A DNA stretch of 64,000 nt from Hymenobacter negativus (GTDB lineage: Bacteria > Bacteroidota > Bacteroidia > Cytophagales > Hymenobacteraceae). Location of the stretch: contig NZ_JAGETZ010000017.1 of NCBI RefSeq assembly GCF_017571495.1, positions 89,812 through 153,811 on the forward strand, given 5' to 3'. Below, piece by piece: positions 29,084 through 37,996 of the stretch. The notes beneath the pieces are model-generated. The model was not told where the DNA came from and did no database searches. It saw only the letters and a program-made list of their open reading frames with translations. The position numbers and the translations under genes were made by a program. Positions within the stretch are counted from its first letter, which is position 1. Each line of letters opens with the position of its first letter.

Positions 29084-30017
29084 ATGAAACAACCTTACTC
29101 GAAGAACTCGCCGGCAACCTATTCTCGCCTGCGTACGGGCTACGTGCGCCTGCTTGGGCTGCTCTTGCTGCTGGCCTTGCTGCCCTGGATGGCTTGGGCC
29201 CAGGCCCCCACCATCACGGCGGTGTCGCCGGTGGCCAATGCCCGTAGCGCGGCCCCCACCAGCCCGGTACAGGTCGACTTTGGCCAGCCGCTGACTGCCG
29301 GCTCGACAACGGGCTGCGGGTGTTCTCGGCCCAGCGGGGCGCGCTGCGCAAGCGCGGTACCACGCCGGCCGTGGTGAGCGTGCGCCTAAACGGGGTCAGC
29401 GGCACATTTACGGGCACCACCATGGCAAACACGGCCAGCGCCGCTTATGGCATGGTGCTGGGCGATGTGGAAAGCGACGGCGACCTGGACCTGGTGACCG
29501 GTTCTACCTCTGGTACTAACGTGAGGGTACGCTTAAATAACGGCAGCGGTACGTTTGGAAGCGGCTCTAACTAACCGTGGGTAATTCTTCCTGCCGCGTG
29601 GCCTTGGGCGACGTGGACGGCGATGGCAACCTGAACATCCTAGCGACCAACTCCGGCAGCGCCAACGCGAGCGTGCTGCTGAACCAGCCGCCCGCGCCCA
29701 TTCTTACCAGCCTGGTGCCCAACAGCGGGCCGGTGGACACCAGCGTTACCATCACGGGCAGCTATCTGGGTGGGGCCACGAGCGTGAGCTTCAATGGCAC
29801 GGCCCAGACCTCCTTCACCAGCAACAGCGCCACCCAACTGGTGCTCACCGTACCGGCCGGAGCCACCAGCAGCCTCGTCACCGTGACCATGCCCAGCGGC
29901 AACAGCAACGGGCTGCCCTTCACGGTGGTGAACTGCTCCGTGACGCCCGCCGATTCGCGTCCGGTCGCGGGTTGCTTTGGGCCAGGACGCCGCGCCTATT
30001 TCTTAGCGGTAAGGTGA
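29084..30017 (+). pseudogene. Decayed T9SS adhesin, N-terminal part
   Basis: ATG 29084 begins a good signal peptide (LLGLLLLLALLPWMAWAQA), then an SbsA-like Ig start (ITAVSPVANARSAAPTSPVQVDFGQPLTAGS). A +1 frameshift near 29308 moves the homology to another frame (DNGLRVFSAQRGALRKRG). An apparent deletion then joins it to FG-GAP repeats (LGDVESDGDLDLVTGS) ending in a stop at 29572-29574. A second shift continues with ALGDVDGDGNLNILATN and an IPT domain (VPNSGPVDTSVTITGSYL) to about 29940, after which the match is lost. The order of domains is that of the gene at 18564, and the same promoter block stands upstream. A matching sorting-domain piece lies 3.7 kb further on (33735-34021). Confidence 0.85.
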
Positions 30018-30046
30018 TTATTCTTCGCGGCTAGCACTAGCTGTTC

Positions 30047-30757
30047 TTACCAGGGAGTGGGGCCACTCGTCGAGGAGGCCGTGCCTGTGGGGCCATTGGC
30101 CGGCAACAGGGCGAGTCGGATGGCCTCGGCGGCTCCCTGTTCGGGGGTGTCCGTTCCGGCAAAGCCATTCAGGTCGGTGGCCGTGTAGCCGGGGTTGGCC
30201 GAATTTACTTTAATAGCCGTATCGCGCAATTCGTAGGCGAGCTGTACGGTGAGCATGTTCACGGCCGCTTTCGAGGCCGAGTAGCCCAACAGGAGCCAGT
30301 CGTGCTGCCCCGTAAGGGTGAGCGAGCCCAACGGGCTGGACACGCTGACAATCCGCCCCGCCGCAGCGCGCTTGAGGAGTGGTAAGAACGTTTGGGTGAC
30401 GGCCAGCGTCCCCAGAAAGTTGGTTTTCAGCACCTGCTCGACGCTGCTCACGGTTGCCGTACCCGGCGCACCATCACCGGCGACGTTGATGCCGGCATTG
30501 TTTACCAGGATGTCCAGGTGGCCTACCTCACGCTGCAACCGGGCAGCGGCCGCGTCGAGGGTGTCCTGGTTCAGCAAGTCCAGTTCGATGGCTACTACGT
30601 CGCCTTCGGACGCCAGAGCGGCTACTGCTTGCTGTCCATTAGCCGCCGCGCGCGCTCCCAGGTACACCCGGCAACCGGCCCGCAGCAAGCCTCGCGCAAT
30701 CTCCAGGCCGATGCCCTTGTTGCCGCCGGTTACCAGCGCAATTTTCTTGTTTTCCAT
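30047..30757 (-). CDS. Short-chain dehydrogenase/reductase (carbonyl-reductase-like)
   Basis: ATG 30757 gives 236 residues that start directly with the Rossmann strand (ENKKIALVTGGNKGIGLEIA). The TGGNKGIG cofactor motif, LVNNAG and the catalytic set Ser...GYSASKAAVN (YxxxK) are all present, as in classical NADP-dependent SDRs. The substrate is unknown. On the same strand 102 nt upstream lies the AraC-type regulator. A GACCTTTG -7 box (minus strand, 30814-30807) gives the gene its own promoter. The C-terminus ends GPTPW and looks intact. It lies inside the segment that separates the two halves of the decayed adhesin. Confidence 0.9.
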   Translation of the reverse strand: MENKKIALVTGGNKGIGLEIARGLLRAGCRVYLGARAAANGQQAVAALASEGDVVAIELDLLNQDTLDAAAARLQREVGHLDILVNNAGINVAGDGAPGTATVSSVEQVLKTNFLGTLAVTQTFLPLLKRAAAGRIVSVSSPLGSLTLTGQHDWLLLGYSASKAAVNMLTVQLAYELRDTAIKVNSANPGYTATDLNGFAGTDTPEQGAAEAIRLALLPANGPTGTASSTSGPTPW

Positions 30758-30806
30758 GATTCCTAAGTGGTTTGCCTCCTCCAAATGGCGGAGAAGGAGT
30801 ACCCCA

Positions 30807-30814
30807 CAAAGGTC
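30807..30814 (-). promoter_or_regulatory. -7 box of the SDR gene
   Basis: Minus-strand GACCTTTG in the context CCGGACCTTTGTGG, the same context as at 28801 and 51343. No CAT-N4-ATG palindrome is present at the equivalent position here, which serves as an internal contrast. Confidence 0.5.
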
Positions 30815-30859
30815 CGGTGGGTGAGGAGCGGGGAAACTTCGCCAATCAAACCATCTGTT

Positions 30860-31792
30860 TTAGATTCCAAACACGGCCAGATTCCGAAAATCGCCCGGTG
30901 TCTGGGCGACTTGGCGCTTGAAAAAGGTGCAGAAATGCGCCACATCGGCAAAACCCAGGCTATCGGCAATATCCGAAATGCTCCAGTTCGTTTGCTTCAG
31001 CAATATTTTGGCTTCCTGCGTCAGGCGGCTGCTGATGAGAGCGGTGGTGGTCTGGCCCGTCGCTTCCTTGAGCACGCGGTTGAGGTGGTTGACGTGCACG
31101 GCCAGCTGATTGGCGTAGTCGGTGGCCGTGCGCAGGCGCAGGGGCGGTTGCGGGCTTTCGCGCGGAAACTGCTGTTCCATCAAGTCGGCAAACTGGGTCG
31201 CCACCCGTTCCAACGCACTGTGGGTCGCGAGCAGGGCAGGGGCGGGCTGCAGCTTCTGCACCAGGTGAATCAACTCCCACAAGTACGTGCGCAGGAGGTC
31301 GTGCTTATAGGCGTAGGTGGATGTGATTTCCTGCGCCATCTTTTGAAAAATGGCTTCCACGGCCGCGTAGTCGGCTTCGGCCACTTCCCACACGGGGTAG
31401 GCACTGGGCTGAAAAATGGGCAGCTCATCCAGCACCACGCCCCCCGCCCGGGCGGGTAGCAGAAACGCCTCGTTGAAAATGCAGAAATAGCCCTCGGGCG
31501 TTTCCGTAAGTGGCAGCCAGCGATAGGGCACGCGGGGCGTCACCAGAAACAAGGTGTTCGGCGCGTCGTGCGGGGCGCGGTCGGCATACTCCACCCGACT
31601 GCGCCCGCGGCAGAGGGTGATTTTGTGGTAGGCCCGCCGGTTGAACGTCATCGGGGGCTGCTCGCTGGTGCGCGGCATGAAGTCCGCCAGCTGAAACACG
31701 TTAAAATGCCCTACGCCCTGCGCCATATCCGGTGGCGGGAGGGTACTGGCCGGGGAGGCAGTGTAAAAGGCGTCCAGGGAGTTGGGCTTCAT
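30860..31792 (-). CDS. AraC-family transcriptional regulator
   Basis: The 310-residue protein has a cupin-like sensor half (~20-180; YHKITLCRGRSRVEYADR) and a C-terminal AraC/XylS double helix-turn-helix (~205-305). The second helix-turn-helix is clear (WSISDIADSLGFADVAHFCTFFKRQVAQTPGDFR). Such regulators bind a small molecule and activate adjacent genes. The SDR gene directly downstream on the same strand is the likely target. Confidence 0.9.
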   Translation of the reverse strand: MKPNSLDAFYTASPASTLPPPDMAQGVGHFNVFQLADFMPRTSEQPPMTFNRRAYHKITLCRGRSRVEYADRAPHDAPNTLFLVTPRVPYRWLPLTETPEGYFCIFNEAFLLPARAGGVVLDELPIFQPSAYPVWEVAEADYAAVEAIFQKMAQEITSTYAYKHDLLRTYLWELIHLVQKLQPAPALLATHSALERVATQFADLMEQQFPRESPQPPLRLRTATDYANQLAVHVNHLNRVLKEATGQTTTALISSRLTQEAKILLKQTNWSISDIADSLGFADVAHFCTFFKRQVAQTPGDFRNLAVFGI

Positions 31793-32214
31793 TGGGGCAA
31801 AAAGAAGGGAGCATTTCGTAGTAGCTCGGCAGGAAACAGTCCCGACGGGTCAGATTGTTTGCCCGTGCTTATGCGCCAGCGTGCTGCCGATAACCGGGCG
31901 CAGAGCTGCGCTGTCGGACCAGCCCCGACGGGTACGGTCACAGTAATTGTTTCGTTATAGCGCGCGTCCTCCATTCAGAATGAGTTGATTGTGCCGACTA
32001 GCTTGCCGTCCTGATAATGCCCGGGCCTTGTTTGCATCCGCTTATCTGCCCTTGCAACCCGCACGGCAGCAAGTTGGGGGCTTCCTAATGGCAGAACACG
32101 CCCGATTATCAGCTACACCGCCAACCGTCCCGACGCGCTGCCGTTGTCTGTTTTCAACTCGACCAGAACCTGTTTCGGGCCGACTTGCGGGGGTAGCTAA
32201 GCGCTACTTATTGG
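31793..32214. other. Gene-free region between two regulators
   Basis: No gene recognised in 422 nt. It includes CTGTCGGACC (31911-31920), one arm of the small palindrome family found at 17524 and 28959, next to a short GCGCA-GAGC-TGCGC hairpin (31898-31911). Confidence 0.45.
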
Positions 32215-32583
32215 TTAGCCGGGCATCTCTGCCAAGCTCACCGTCAGTACTTGTTCCAGTTCCGTCCGATGGGCATTGCCCCATTGCTCCATCACTTCAA
32301 TCACCGGCAGCAGGGACCGGCCCAGGTCAGTGAGGTGGTATTCTACTTTAGGCGGCAATTCGGGGAAGATGGTTTTGCCAACCAGGCCATGCTGCTCCAG
32401 CTCCGATAGCTGCACGTTGAGCACGCGCCGCGTGGCGCCGGGGATGCTGCGCTGCATGGCGCTGGGCCGCTGAATGCCTTGGGCAATGCAAGCGAGCAGG
32501 GTGGATTTCCATTTGCCGTGCAAGACTTCCTTGGTGAGGACGGAGCCGCAGGCCAGGGTATTGGCAATTTTCTTCTGGTACAT
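32215..32583 (-). CDS. HxlR-family transcriptional regulator
   Basis: The 122-residue product is a complete HxlR winged helix. CGSVLTKEVLHGKWK sits at the start of the domain, followed by RPSAMQRSIPGATRRVLNVQLSELEQHGLV (recognition helix) and the wing YHLTDLGRSLLPVI. These regulators typically respond to reactive electrophiles or redox signals and often control a divergent oxidoreductase. Here an SDR gene begins 192 nt away on the other strand (32775), which fits that layout. ATG 32583 is the natural start. Confidence 0.9.
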   Translation of the reverse strand: MYQKKIANTLACGSVLTKEVLHGKWKSTLLACIAQGIQRPSAMQRSIPGATRRVLNVQLSELEQHGLVGKTIFPELPPKVEYHLTDLGRSLLPVIEVMEQWGNAHRTELEQVLTVSLAEMPG

Positions 32584-32645
32584 CGGGGAGTTGGTTGGGT
32601 TAAAAATGCGAACTCGGGAATAGGGATTAAAACCGCCCTATGAGC

Positions 32646-32671
32646 TAAAAGTATCGGTAGCCGAATAACTT
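32646..32671. promoter_or_regulatory. Candidate HxlR promoter and operator
   Basis: The minus-strand -7-like box TACTTTTA (32653-32646) overlaps an imperfect inverted repeat AAGTATCGG-tag-CCGAATAACTT (32649-32671). This is the position expected for an autoregulatory site between the divergent hxlR-type and SDR genes. Confidence 0.35.
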
Positions 32672-32774
32672 TTCCGTACTTGTCGGGGCTTCCCCCGCGC
32701 TGGAATTTTGCTTCGTGAACCGCGCATCCTTTGCGCAGCAAGCGTCACGCAAATCAACTAATCCATTCAATAGC

Positions 32775-33506
32775 ATGGGAAAACTCACCGGAAAAGTAGC
32801 CGTCATTACCGGCGGTACTTCAGGCATGGCATTGGCCACCGCCAAATTATTTGTGGAAGAAGGCGCCTACGTCTTCATCACGGGCCGCAACCAAGAGAAG
32901 CTCGACGAAGCCGTGCGCACCGTCGGCCGCAATGTGACAGGAGTGCTGGGCGACGCGGCTAACTTGGCCGACCTCGACCGCCTGTACGAAACGGTTCGGC
33001 GGGAAAAGGGCAAAATCGATGTGCTCTTTGCCAGCGCGGGGGCGGCCGGCTTCGGCAAACTGGGGGAGATTACCGAGGACCTCTTCGATACCATCTTCGA
33101 CCTGAACGTGCGCGGCACGCTCTTCACGGTGCAGAAAGCGCTGCCCCTGTTCGCGGCGGGAGGCTCCATTGTGCTCAATGGGTCGGGGGCCTCCATCAAA
33201 GGGTACCCCGCCAACAGCGTGTACAGCGCCAGCAAAGCGACGCTTCGGGCATTCGTGCGCGGGTGGCTAGTGGACTTGCAGGACCGTCGCATCCGGGTCA
33301 ACCTGCTGAGCCCGGGCGCGATTGACACGCCGATGATGGCCGCCACCGGCCCAGAATTTGTGGCCCAAGTTGCCGCAATGATTCCGCGTGGCGAGATGGG
33401 CCGCCCAGAGGAGATTGCCGCGGCCGCCCTGTTCCTGGCTTCTCCGGATGCCAGCTTCGTAAACGGCATCGAACTCTTCGTAGATGGCGGCATGGGTCAA
33501 ATTTAG
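32775..33506 (+). CDS. Short-chain dehydrogenase/reductase
   Basis: ATG 32775 is preferred over the upstream in-frame GTG 32715 because the Rossmann fold starts at once (GKLTGKVAVITGGTSG); it gives 243 residues. The cofactor loop reads TGGTSGMALA, with Met where Ile is usual, and the NNAG motif is replaced by FASAGA. The catalytic Ser (NGSGAS) and YSASK are present, and the end FVNGIELFVDGGMGQI is typical for this SDR group. It is probably controlled by the divergent HxlR regulator; the substrate is unknown. It shares a family but not close sequence with the SDR at 30047. Confidence 0.9.
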   Translation: MGKLTGKVAVITGGTSGMALATAKLFVEEGAYVFITGRNQEKLDEAVRTVGRNVTGVLGDAANLADLDRLYETVRREKGKIDVLFASAGAAGFGKLGEITEDLFDTIFDLNVRGTLFTVQKALPLFAAGGSIVLNGSGASIKGYPANSVYSASKATLRAFVRGWLVDLQDRRIRVNLLSPGAIDTPMMAATGPEFVAQVAAMIPRGEMGRPEEIAAAALFLASPDASFVNGIELFVDGGMGQI

Positions 33507-33628
33507 ATTGGCTTGCCCCAACCATTCCCTTGTCTCAGTACGACAGCTACGAAGCTTCCGGGGCGGGCCAAGTGCGGGCGGAGTAGCGTAGCGGCGATTG
33601 GTTTGTAGAAGCTGACTGCCCAAAAGCC

Positions 33629-33686
33629 AAAAGCCGCGTAGCGGTGACAGACCCAGTTGGAAATCTGTCACGGCTACGCGGCTTTT
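33629..33686. terminator. Large hairpin after the SDR gene
   Basis: 22-nt arms (33629-33650 and 33665-33686) with a single mismatch; the right arm ends in TTTT. It is closely related to 9609-9665. Confidence 0.65.
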
Positions 33687-33734
33687 CTCGTCCCAATTAC
33701 GGGGGGTACGAACCTGCGGCGCTGGGGACGTTTC

Positions 33735-34021
33735 TCAAGCAGGTGGACTGGGACGGCACGTTCGCCTACTTGCCCGTGTGCATCGTGGCCCTCACTCCGT
33801 TACTCAGCCACACCGTCACTATTTCCCCCAACCCGGCCCACGGCGGCGCGGTCATGCTCACAGGCACCGCGCCCGGCACGCTGATTACGGTGCTCGATGC
33901 GCTGGGCCGCCCCGTTACGACGGCCATATACGATGCTGCCGGCACGGCCCCGCTGGCACTGCCGACGCGCGTGTACGTGGTCCGCGCCGGCAGTAAGGCG
34001 TCACGCTTGGCAGTGGAGTAG
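33735..34021 (+). pseudogene. Orphan T9SS sorting-domain fragment
   Basis: In the frame ending at 34019-34021 the residues LKQVDWDGTFAYLPV match the RLRQVDLDGTxxYSPV segment that precedes every sorting domain in this window. They are followed by ISPNPAHGGAVMLTGTAPG, DALGRPVTTA and VYVVRAGSKASRLAVE. The GLPAG before VYVVR is deleted. No start codon, signal peptide or N-terminal domain belongs to it. It most likely is the C-terminus of the decayed adhesin that begins at 29084. Confidence 0.8.
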
Positions 34022-34081
34022 GGGCTGCTTTCTTTTCCCGCTAGCTATTGGCCTCCCCAACCTGCCCACGTCCAGACGGAC

Positions 34082-34236
34082 TCCATAGGCATCGGCACCA
34101 TCGAGCCCAACGCTCCGACTGAGTTCGGCATCTTGAGCAGCAGAGCCTGAAAGCCCAAGCCACAGCCATCCTGGAAACCTTCGAGGCCGGGCGGTGGCGA
34201 CTGGCTGTCGGAGGGGGAAACGCAGGCGCGGGGTAG
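34082..34236 (+). pseudogene. Possible scraps of an S74-type fibre gene
   Basis: One frame reads IGIGTIEPNAP (from 34085), like the GIGTATPNA start of the fibre protein at 45800. Another frame just after reads EQQSLKAQATAILETFEA (34135 onward), like the terminal coiled coil of such proteins. The two pieces are out of frame and lie within 150 nt, which would mean an almost complete internal deletion. The match is short and not certain. Confidence 0.3.
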
Positions 34237-34292
34237 GGTAGCGCCGCGCCGACATGTCAGCTACTATATACCCGTGCTTGCGCTGCATTCCG

Positions 34293-34300
34293 TACTTTTG
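34293..34300 (+). promoter_or_regulatory. -7 box of the hybrid two-component gene
   Basis: TACTTTTG, an exact TAnnTTTG match, 48 nt before ATG 34349. Confidence 0.55.
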
Positions 34301-34348
34301 ACAGCCATTTACGGTGGGGCATGATGCTCTGTTCGTTGCGGAGCCTCT

Positions 34349-37300
34349 ATGCTTTACCTCCTTGCGCTATTCCGACTGCGAGTTTCCAGCCGGCGTATGC
34401 CGCTGGCTGGCTGGGTGCTGGGCACACTGCTTCTGCTATCGGGGCTGGTTTCGGCCGGCCCGCCCGCGCCCAGCCCGGCCCAGGTAGCCGGTTACCAGCG
34501 CCGGCTGCGAGCCGTGCCACTCGGCCATGCCTATTGGGATGCCCGCAACGACTCGCTTCGGCAAATGCTGACCGGGCAGCACGCCGATACCCTGCGCCTG
34601 CAAACCCTTACCCACCTCTTCCACCTCACCGACTTGTCGCAGGAGGCGCTGCCTGCCCTGCTGCTTGAGCACCGCGAGGCCCTGCGGCTGGCCACCCGCC
34701 TGCACTACCCCGAGCAGGTGCCATTACGGCAGGTGGTAGCGTTTGATGAGTTGGCGGTGCAGTCGGAGCCTCGCCTGCTAGCCATGCGCGACACCCTGCT
34801 CGCGGCTCTGCGTGCCTACGATGCGTTGGGCAGCGGGCCGCAGCCCTACCTGTTAGAGTGGATAAAGGCCGTCAATGCCGAGTTGAAGCAGCCGGAGGCT
34901 AACCGGGCATTCTTCACGCGGCGGCTAGCCTATGAGCAGCAGCACGGCAACGTGATGAACACCGCCATCTGCTACCGCATGCTGGGCAGCTACTACGGGG
35001 CGATGGGCGATTACAACCAAGCCATCAGCCAACGACTGCGCGCTGCTGAGCTGTTTCGCACTTGCTCGGCCTTCCGGTATTATAATGAGTTGGGGGCCAT
35101 CGGCATCATGTATACCGAGTGGGGCAACCATGCCCGCGCCCTGGATTACCTGCAAAAGGCGCTGACCCTGCCCGGTGTGGCCCCCGAAACCTACTACGGG
35201 GCCATGAACCACACCTTGGCGCGGGCCTGCTTCCAGCTGGGGCGCTACACCGAGGCCCTGCGCTACAATGCCAACGCCCTGCGCCCGTACCACCCCCCGG
35301 CTACCGTGTCGGCCTACGACCGCGCCCTGGCCCTGGTGCAGCAAAGTGCCATCTTGCTGGCCCTGGGCCGCCCGGCCGCTGCCCGCATCCCCTTAGTAGC
35401 CGGCCAACACCTGGCCGATTCGCTGCACCTGCCGCTCCGGTCCTACGCTGGCTACTGCGAGCTGCAGGCCACTTGGGCCCACTACTACGCTGCCACCGGC
35501 CAGGGTGCGCTGGCCCTGCGAGCCTGGGAGGCCGCCCTGCGCCAGGCGCGGCAAGAGCACCAGGCGGCCCTCTGCCTCACCTACCTGCGCGGGCTGGCTA
35601 CCAGCTGCCGGCAGCAGGGCCAGGGCGGCCAGGCTGCCACCTACAGCCTGGCCGCCCTGGCCCTGGCCGATACCTTGCAGGCCGCGCAGGTGGCTACCCG
35701 CGTGGCCCGGTACGAGTTTGAGCAGGTCGACCACGTCCAGCAAACCCGCCTTGCGCGCCTGGGCCGCGTCCAGCGGCGCACCACCGCCCAGGTACAGCAG
35801 CAGCGCACGGTGCTGGGCAGCCTGCTGGTGGGCCTGGCGGGGCTGGGCGGGCTAGCCGTGCTGCTCTGGCGCACTACCCGCCGGCTGCGGCGCACCAACC
35901 TCGTGCTGGCCGCCCAGCAGCAGCAGCTCAAAGCCCAGGCCCTGCGCCTGGGTGAGTTGGATGCGGCCAAAAACCAGTTCTTTGCCAACGTCAGCCATGA
36001 GCTGCGCACGCCCCTGACCCTGGTGCTGGCTCCCCTCGACTCGGTGCTGGCCGACCCGGCGCAGCCCCTGCCCGCGGCCGTGCGTGCCCCCGTGGCCCTG
36101 GCTCACCGCCAGGCCCGGCGCCTCAGCGAACTCGTAGACCGCATCCTGGACCTGACCAAGCTGCAAGCTGGCCGGCTGCCGGTGCAGGCCGCGCCTACGG
36201 CCGTGGCCCCGTGGCTGCGCCGGGTAGTAGGGCAGTTTGAGTCGCTGGCCACCGAGCGCGGCCTGCACCTGCTGGGCCCGGCCCCGCTGCCCGAGGGGCT
36301 GTGCTTGCTAATGGATGCCGATAAGGTGGAGCAAATTCTAACCAATCTGCTCAGCAATGCGCTGAACCATACGCCAACTGGCGGCACCGTAACGGTAGAA
36401 GCCACCCTGCTCGGTCCCGCTGGCCGCTGCATCCTGACTGTGCGCGACACCGGCCCCGGCCTGACCGCGACCGAGCATGAGCGGGTCTTTGAGCGGTTTT
36501 ACCAGAGCCCGCAGAATCAGGCCCAGGGCGGCACCGGCCTGGGCCTGGCCCTGAGCCGCGAGCTGGCTACGCTGTTGGGCGGCACCCTCACGCTGGTCAG
36601 CCAGCCGGGCGCGGGAGCAGCGTTTACCTTGGCTTTCACCGCCCAGGAGGTTGAGGGAGGTGAGTCAGGAGCGAAGCGTGAGGCATTAGAAGTTGAAGAA
36701 GAATTGAGTGCCAGGAGTTTCGAGTTGGAACCTGGAGAAGCCGACGCGAAGCCGGGCGAAGCTGCTGACTTAGCTCTTCCCGGGTTTTCTTCATCAACTG
36801 GTGACGCTCATCTCCTAACCCACCCGCCTCAAAACGCAACTCGCAACAGTCAATCCTCCAAAAACTCCCTCCCCAGGGTGCTGGTGGTGGAAGACCAACC
36901 CGACCTGCGCGATTACCTGCGCGAGCTGCTGAGCCCGACCTGCGAGGTGCTGGTGGCCACCGACGGCCAGGCGGCCCTGGAGCTGCTGGCCCGCGAGGCA
37001 CCCGTCGACCTGATTACCACCGATGCCATGATGCCGCGCCTGAGCGGCACCGAGCTGCTGGCCCGCCTCAAAGCCGACCCGTCCCAGGCCGGAGTGCCCG
37101 TGCTCATGCTCACGGCCCGGGCCGACGAGGCCCACCGCCAGGCCGCCCTAACCGTGGGCGTGGATGACTACCTGACCAAGCCCTTCGTGGCCGACGAGTT
37201 GCTGGCTCGTGTGCGGGCGTTGCTGGCCCGCCACTCCGTGCGCCGTCACTTCGCCACCCTGCCGGAGGAGGCCCCGGACGAGCCCGCCGTTGCATCGGTT

Positions 37301-37702
37301 CCAGCAGCGGTAGCCCTGGCAAAGGCCGCCCCGGCCACGACGACGGTACTCGAAGAGCCCGCGACCCTGCCCGAGGCGGGTGGGCAACTGGCAAGCTGGC
37401 AGGCGCAGGTGGCCGCGCACCTTGCCGATGAGCACTTCGGCCCGACTGAGCTGGCCCGCCTGCTCTTCCTGAGCGAGCGCACTTTGTACCGTCGCCTGGG
37501 CGAGTTGGCCGGCCTCACGCCAGCGGCCTGGCTGCGCGAGCTGCGCCTGAACCAGGCCCGGCAGATGCTCGAAACCGGCAACTTCAGGACGGTGGCCGAC
37601 GTGGCCGCCGCCGTGGGCTTTGCCTCGGCCAAGTACTTCAGTTCCGTGTACGTCGAGCGGTTTGGCCGCCGTCCCGCCGACTACCGGGGGCCGCGTGCGT
37701 AG
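34349..37702 (+). CDS. Hybrid two-component system (TPR sensor, kinase, receiver, AraC output)
   Basis: The 1,117-residue protein carries a whole signalling pathway. A signal or anchor sequence (the start may be ATG 34397, which begins MPLAGWVLG) is followed by an alpha-helical, TPR-like periplasmic region (~50-460). One membrane helix (~488-508) precedes HisKA, with His near 550 in NVSHELRTPL, and HATPase (~640-765; VRDTGPGL, GTGLGLALSREL). The receiver (~845-960) has VVEDQ, Asp in LITTDAMMP and Lys in YLTKPF. The AraC helix-turn-helix (~1017-1115) ends in VGFASAKYFSSVYVERFGRRPADYR. Bacteroides hybrid systems of this layout usually have beta-propeller sensors and control polysaccharide-use genes; here TPRs replace the propellers. 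Residues ~766-845 form an unusual low-GC linker. The nearest downstream gene is the FG-GAP protein. Confidence 0.92.
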   Translation: MLYLLALFRLRVSSRRMPLAGWVLGTLLLLSGLVSAGPPAPSPAQVAGYQRRLRAVPLGHAYWDARNDSLRQMLTGQHADTLRLQTLTHLFHLTDLSQEALPALLLEHREALRLATRLHYPEQVPLRQVVAFDELAVQSEPRLLAMRDTLLAALRAYDALGSGPQPYLLEWIKAVNAELKQPEANRAFFTRRLAYEQQHGNVMNTAICYRMLGSYYGAMGDYNQAISQRLRAAELFRTCSAFRYYNELGAIGIMYTEWGNHARALDYLQKALTLPGVAPETYYGAMNHTLARACFQLGRYTEALRYNANALRPYHPPATVSAYDRALALVQQSAILLALGRPAAARIPLVAGQHLADSLHLPLRSYAGYCELQATWAHYYAATGQGALALRAWEAALRQARQEHQAALCLTYLRGLATSCRQQGQGGQAATYSLAALALADTLQAAQVATRVARYEFEQVDHVQQTRLARLGRVQRRTTAQVQQQRTVLGSLLVGLAGLGGLAVLLWRTTRRLRRTNLVLAAQQQQLKAQALRLGELDAAKNQFFANVSHELRTPLTLVLAPLDSVLADPAQPLPAAVRAPVALAHRQARRLSELVDRILDLTKLQAGRLPVQAAPTAVAPWLRRVVGQFESLATERGLHLLGPAPLPEGLCLLMDADKVEQILTNLLSNALNHTPTGGTVTVEATLLGPAGRCILTVRDTGPGLTATEHERVFERFYQSPQNQAQGGTGLGLALSRELATLLGGTLTLVSQPGAGAAFTLAFTAQEVEGGESGAKREALEVEEELSARSFELEPGEADAKPGEAADLALPGFSSSTGDAHLLTHPPQNATRNSQSSKNSLPRVLVVEDQPDLRDYLRELLSPTCEVLVATDGQAALELLAREAPVDLITTDAMMPRLSGTELLARLKADPSQAGVPVLMLTARADEAHRQAALTVGVDDYLTKPFVADELLARVRALLARHSVRRHFATLPEEAPDEPAVASVPAAVALAKAAPATTTVLEEPATLPEAGGQLASWQAQVAAHLADEHFGPTELARLLFLSERTLYRRLGELAGLTPAAWLRELRLNQARQMLETGNFRTVADVAAAVGFASAKYFSSVYVERFGRRPADYRGPRA

Positions 37703-37980
37703 CCAACTGGTAGCTGCCGTTGCGCGCGTCCGTTTCGAGCGGCTTTGGCGAGCGGCTGGCTAGGCTAGGGGCAATTCCCTGCCAAAAAGCGCCCAGAAGC
37801 ACATCCTAACTGAAAAATGGCAGGAATTCGGCCATTGGTGGCCCGGATATCTTGCAATTTTGCCTGAGAAATGGTCTATGCCCGGACCTGCTTTTTCCGG
37901 TGTTCTGCCTCGCTGCCGTTGCTGCTCTGGCTTCGGAAGGCTGCCTTAGTCAGGGAACGTGCCGCGCTTGCCTCATCAAT

Positions 37981-37988
37981 CATTTTTG
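37981..37988 (+). promoter_or_regulatory. Candidate -7 box before the FG-GAP protein
   Basis: CATTTTTG, one mismatch from TAnnTTTG, ends 8 nt before ATG 37997. It supports that start over the upstream ATG 37871. A weaker CAATTTTG is at 37855-37862. Confidence 0.4.
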
Positions 37989-37996
37989 CTTTACCG

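Larger units (their letters stand above)
34022..34348. other. Gene-poor region ahead of the hybrid kinase
   Basis: Apart from the possible fibre-gene scraps at 34082-34236 and the -7 box at 34293, nothing is recognised. Confidence 0.45.

Noticed and set aside
29320..30017. Two small independent genes after 29320
   Set aside because: Both peptides are consecutive pieces of the same FG-GAP/IPT adhesin in shifted frames, so they belong to the pseudogene.
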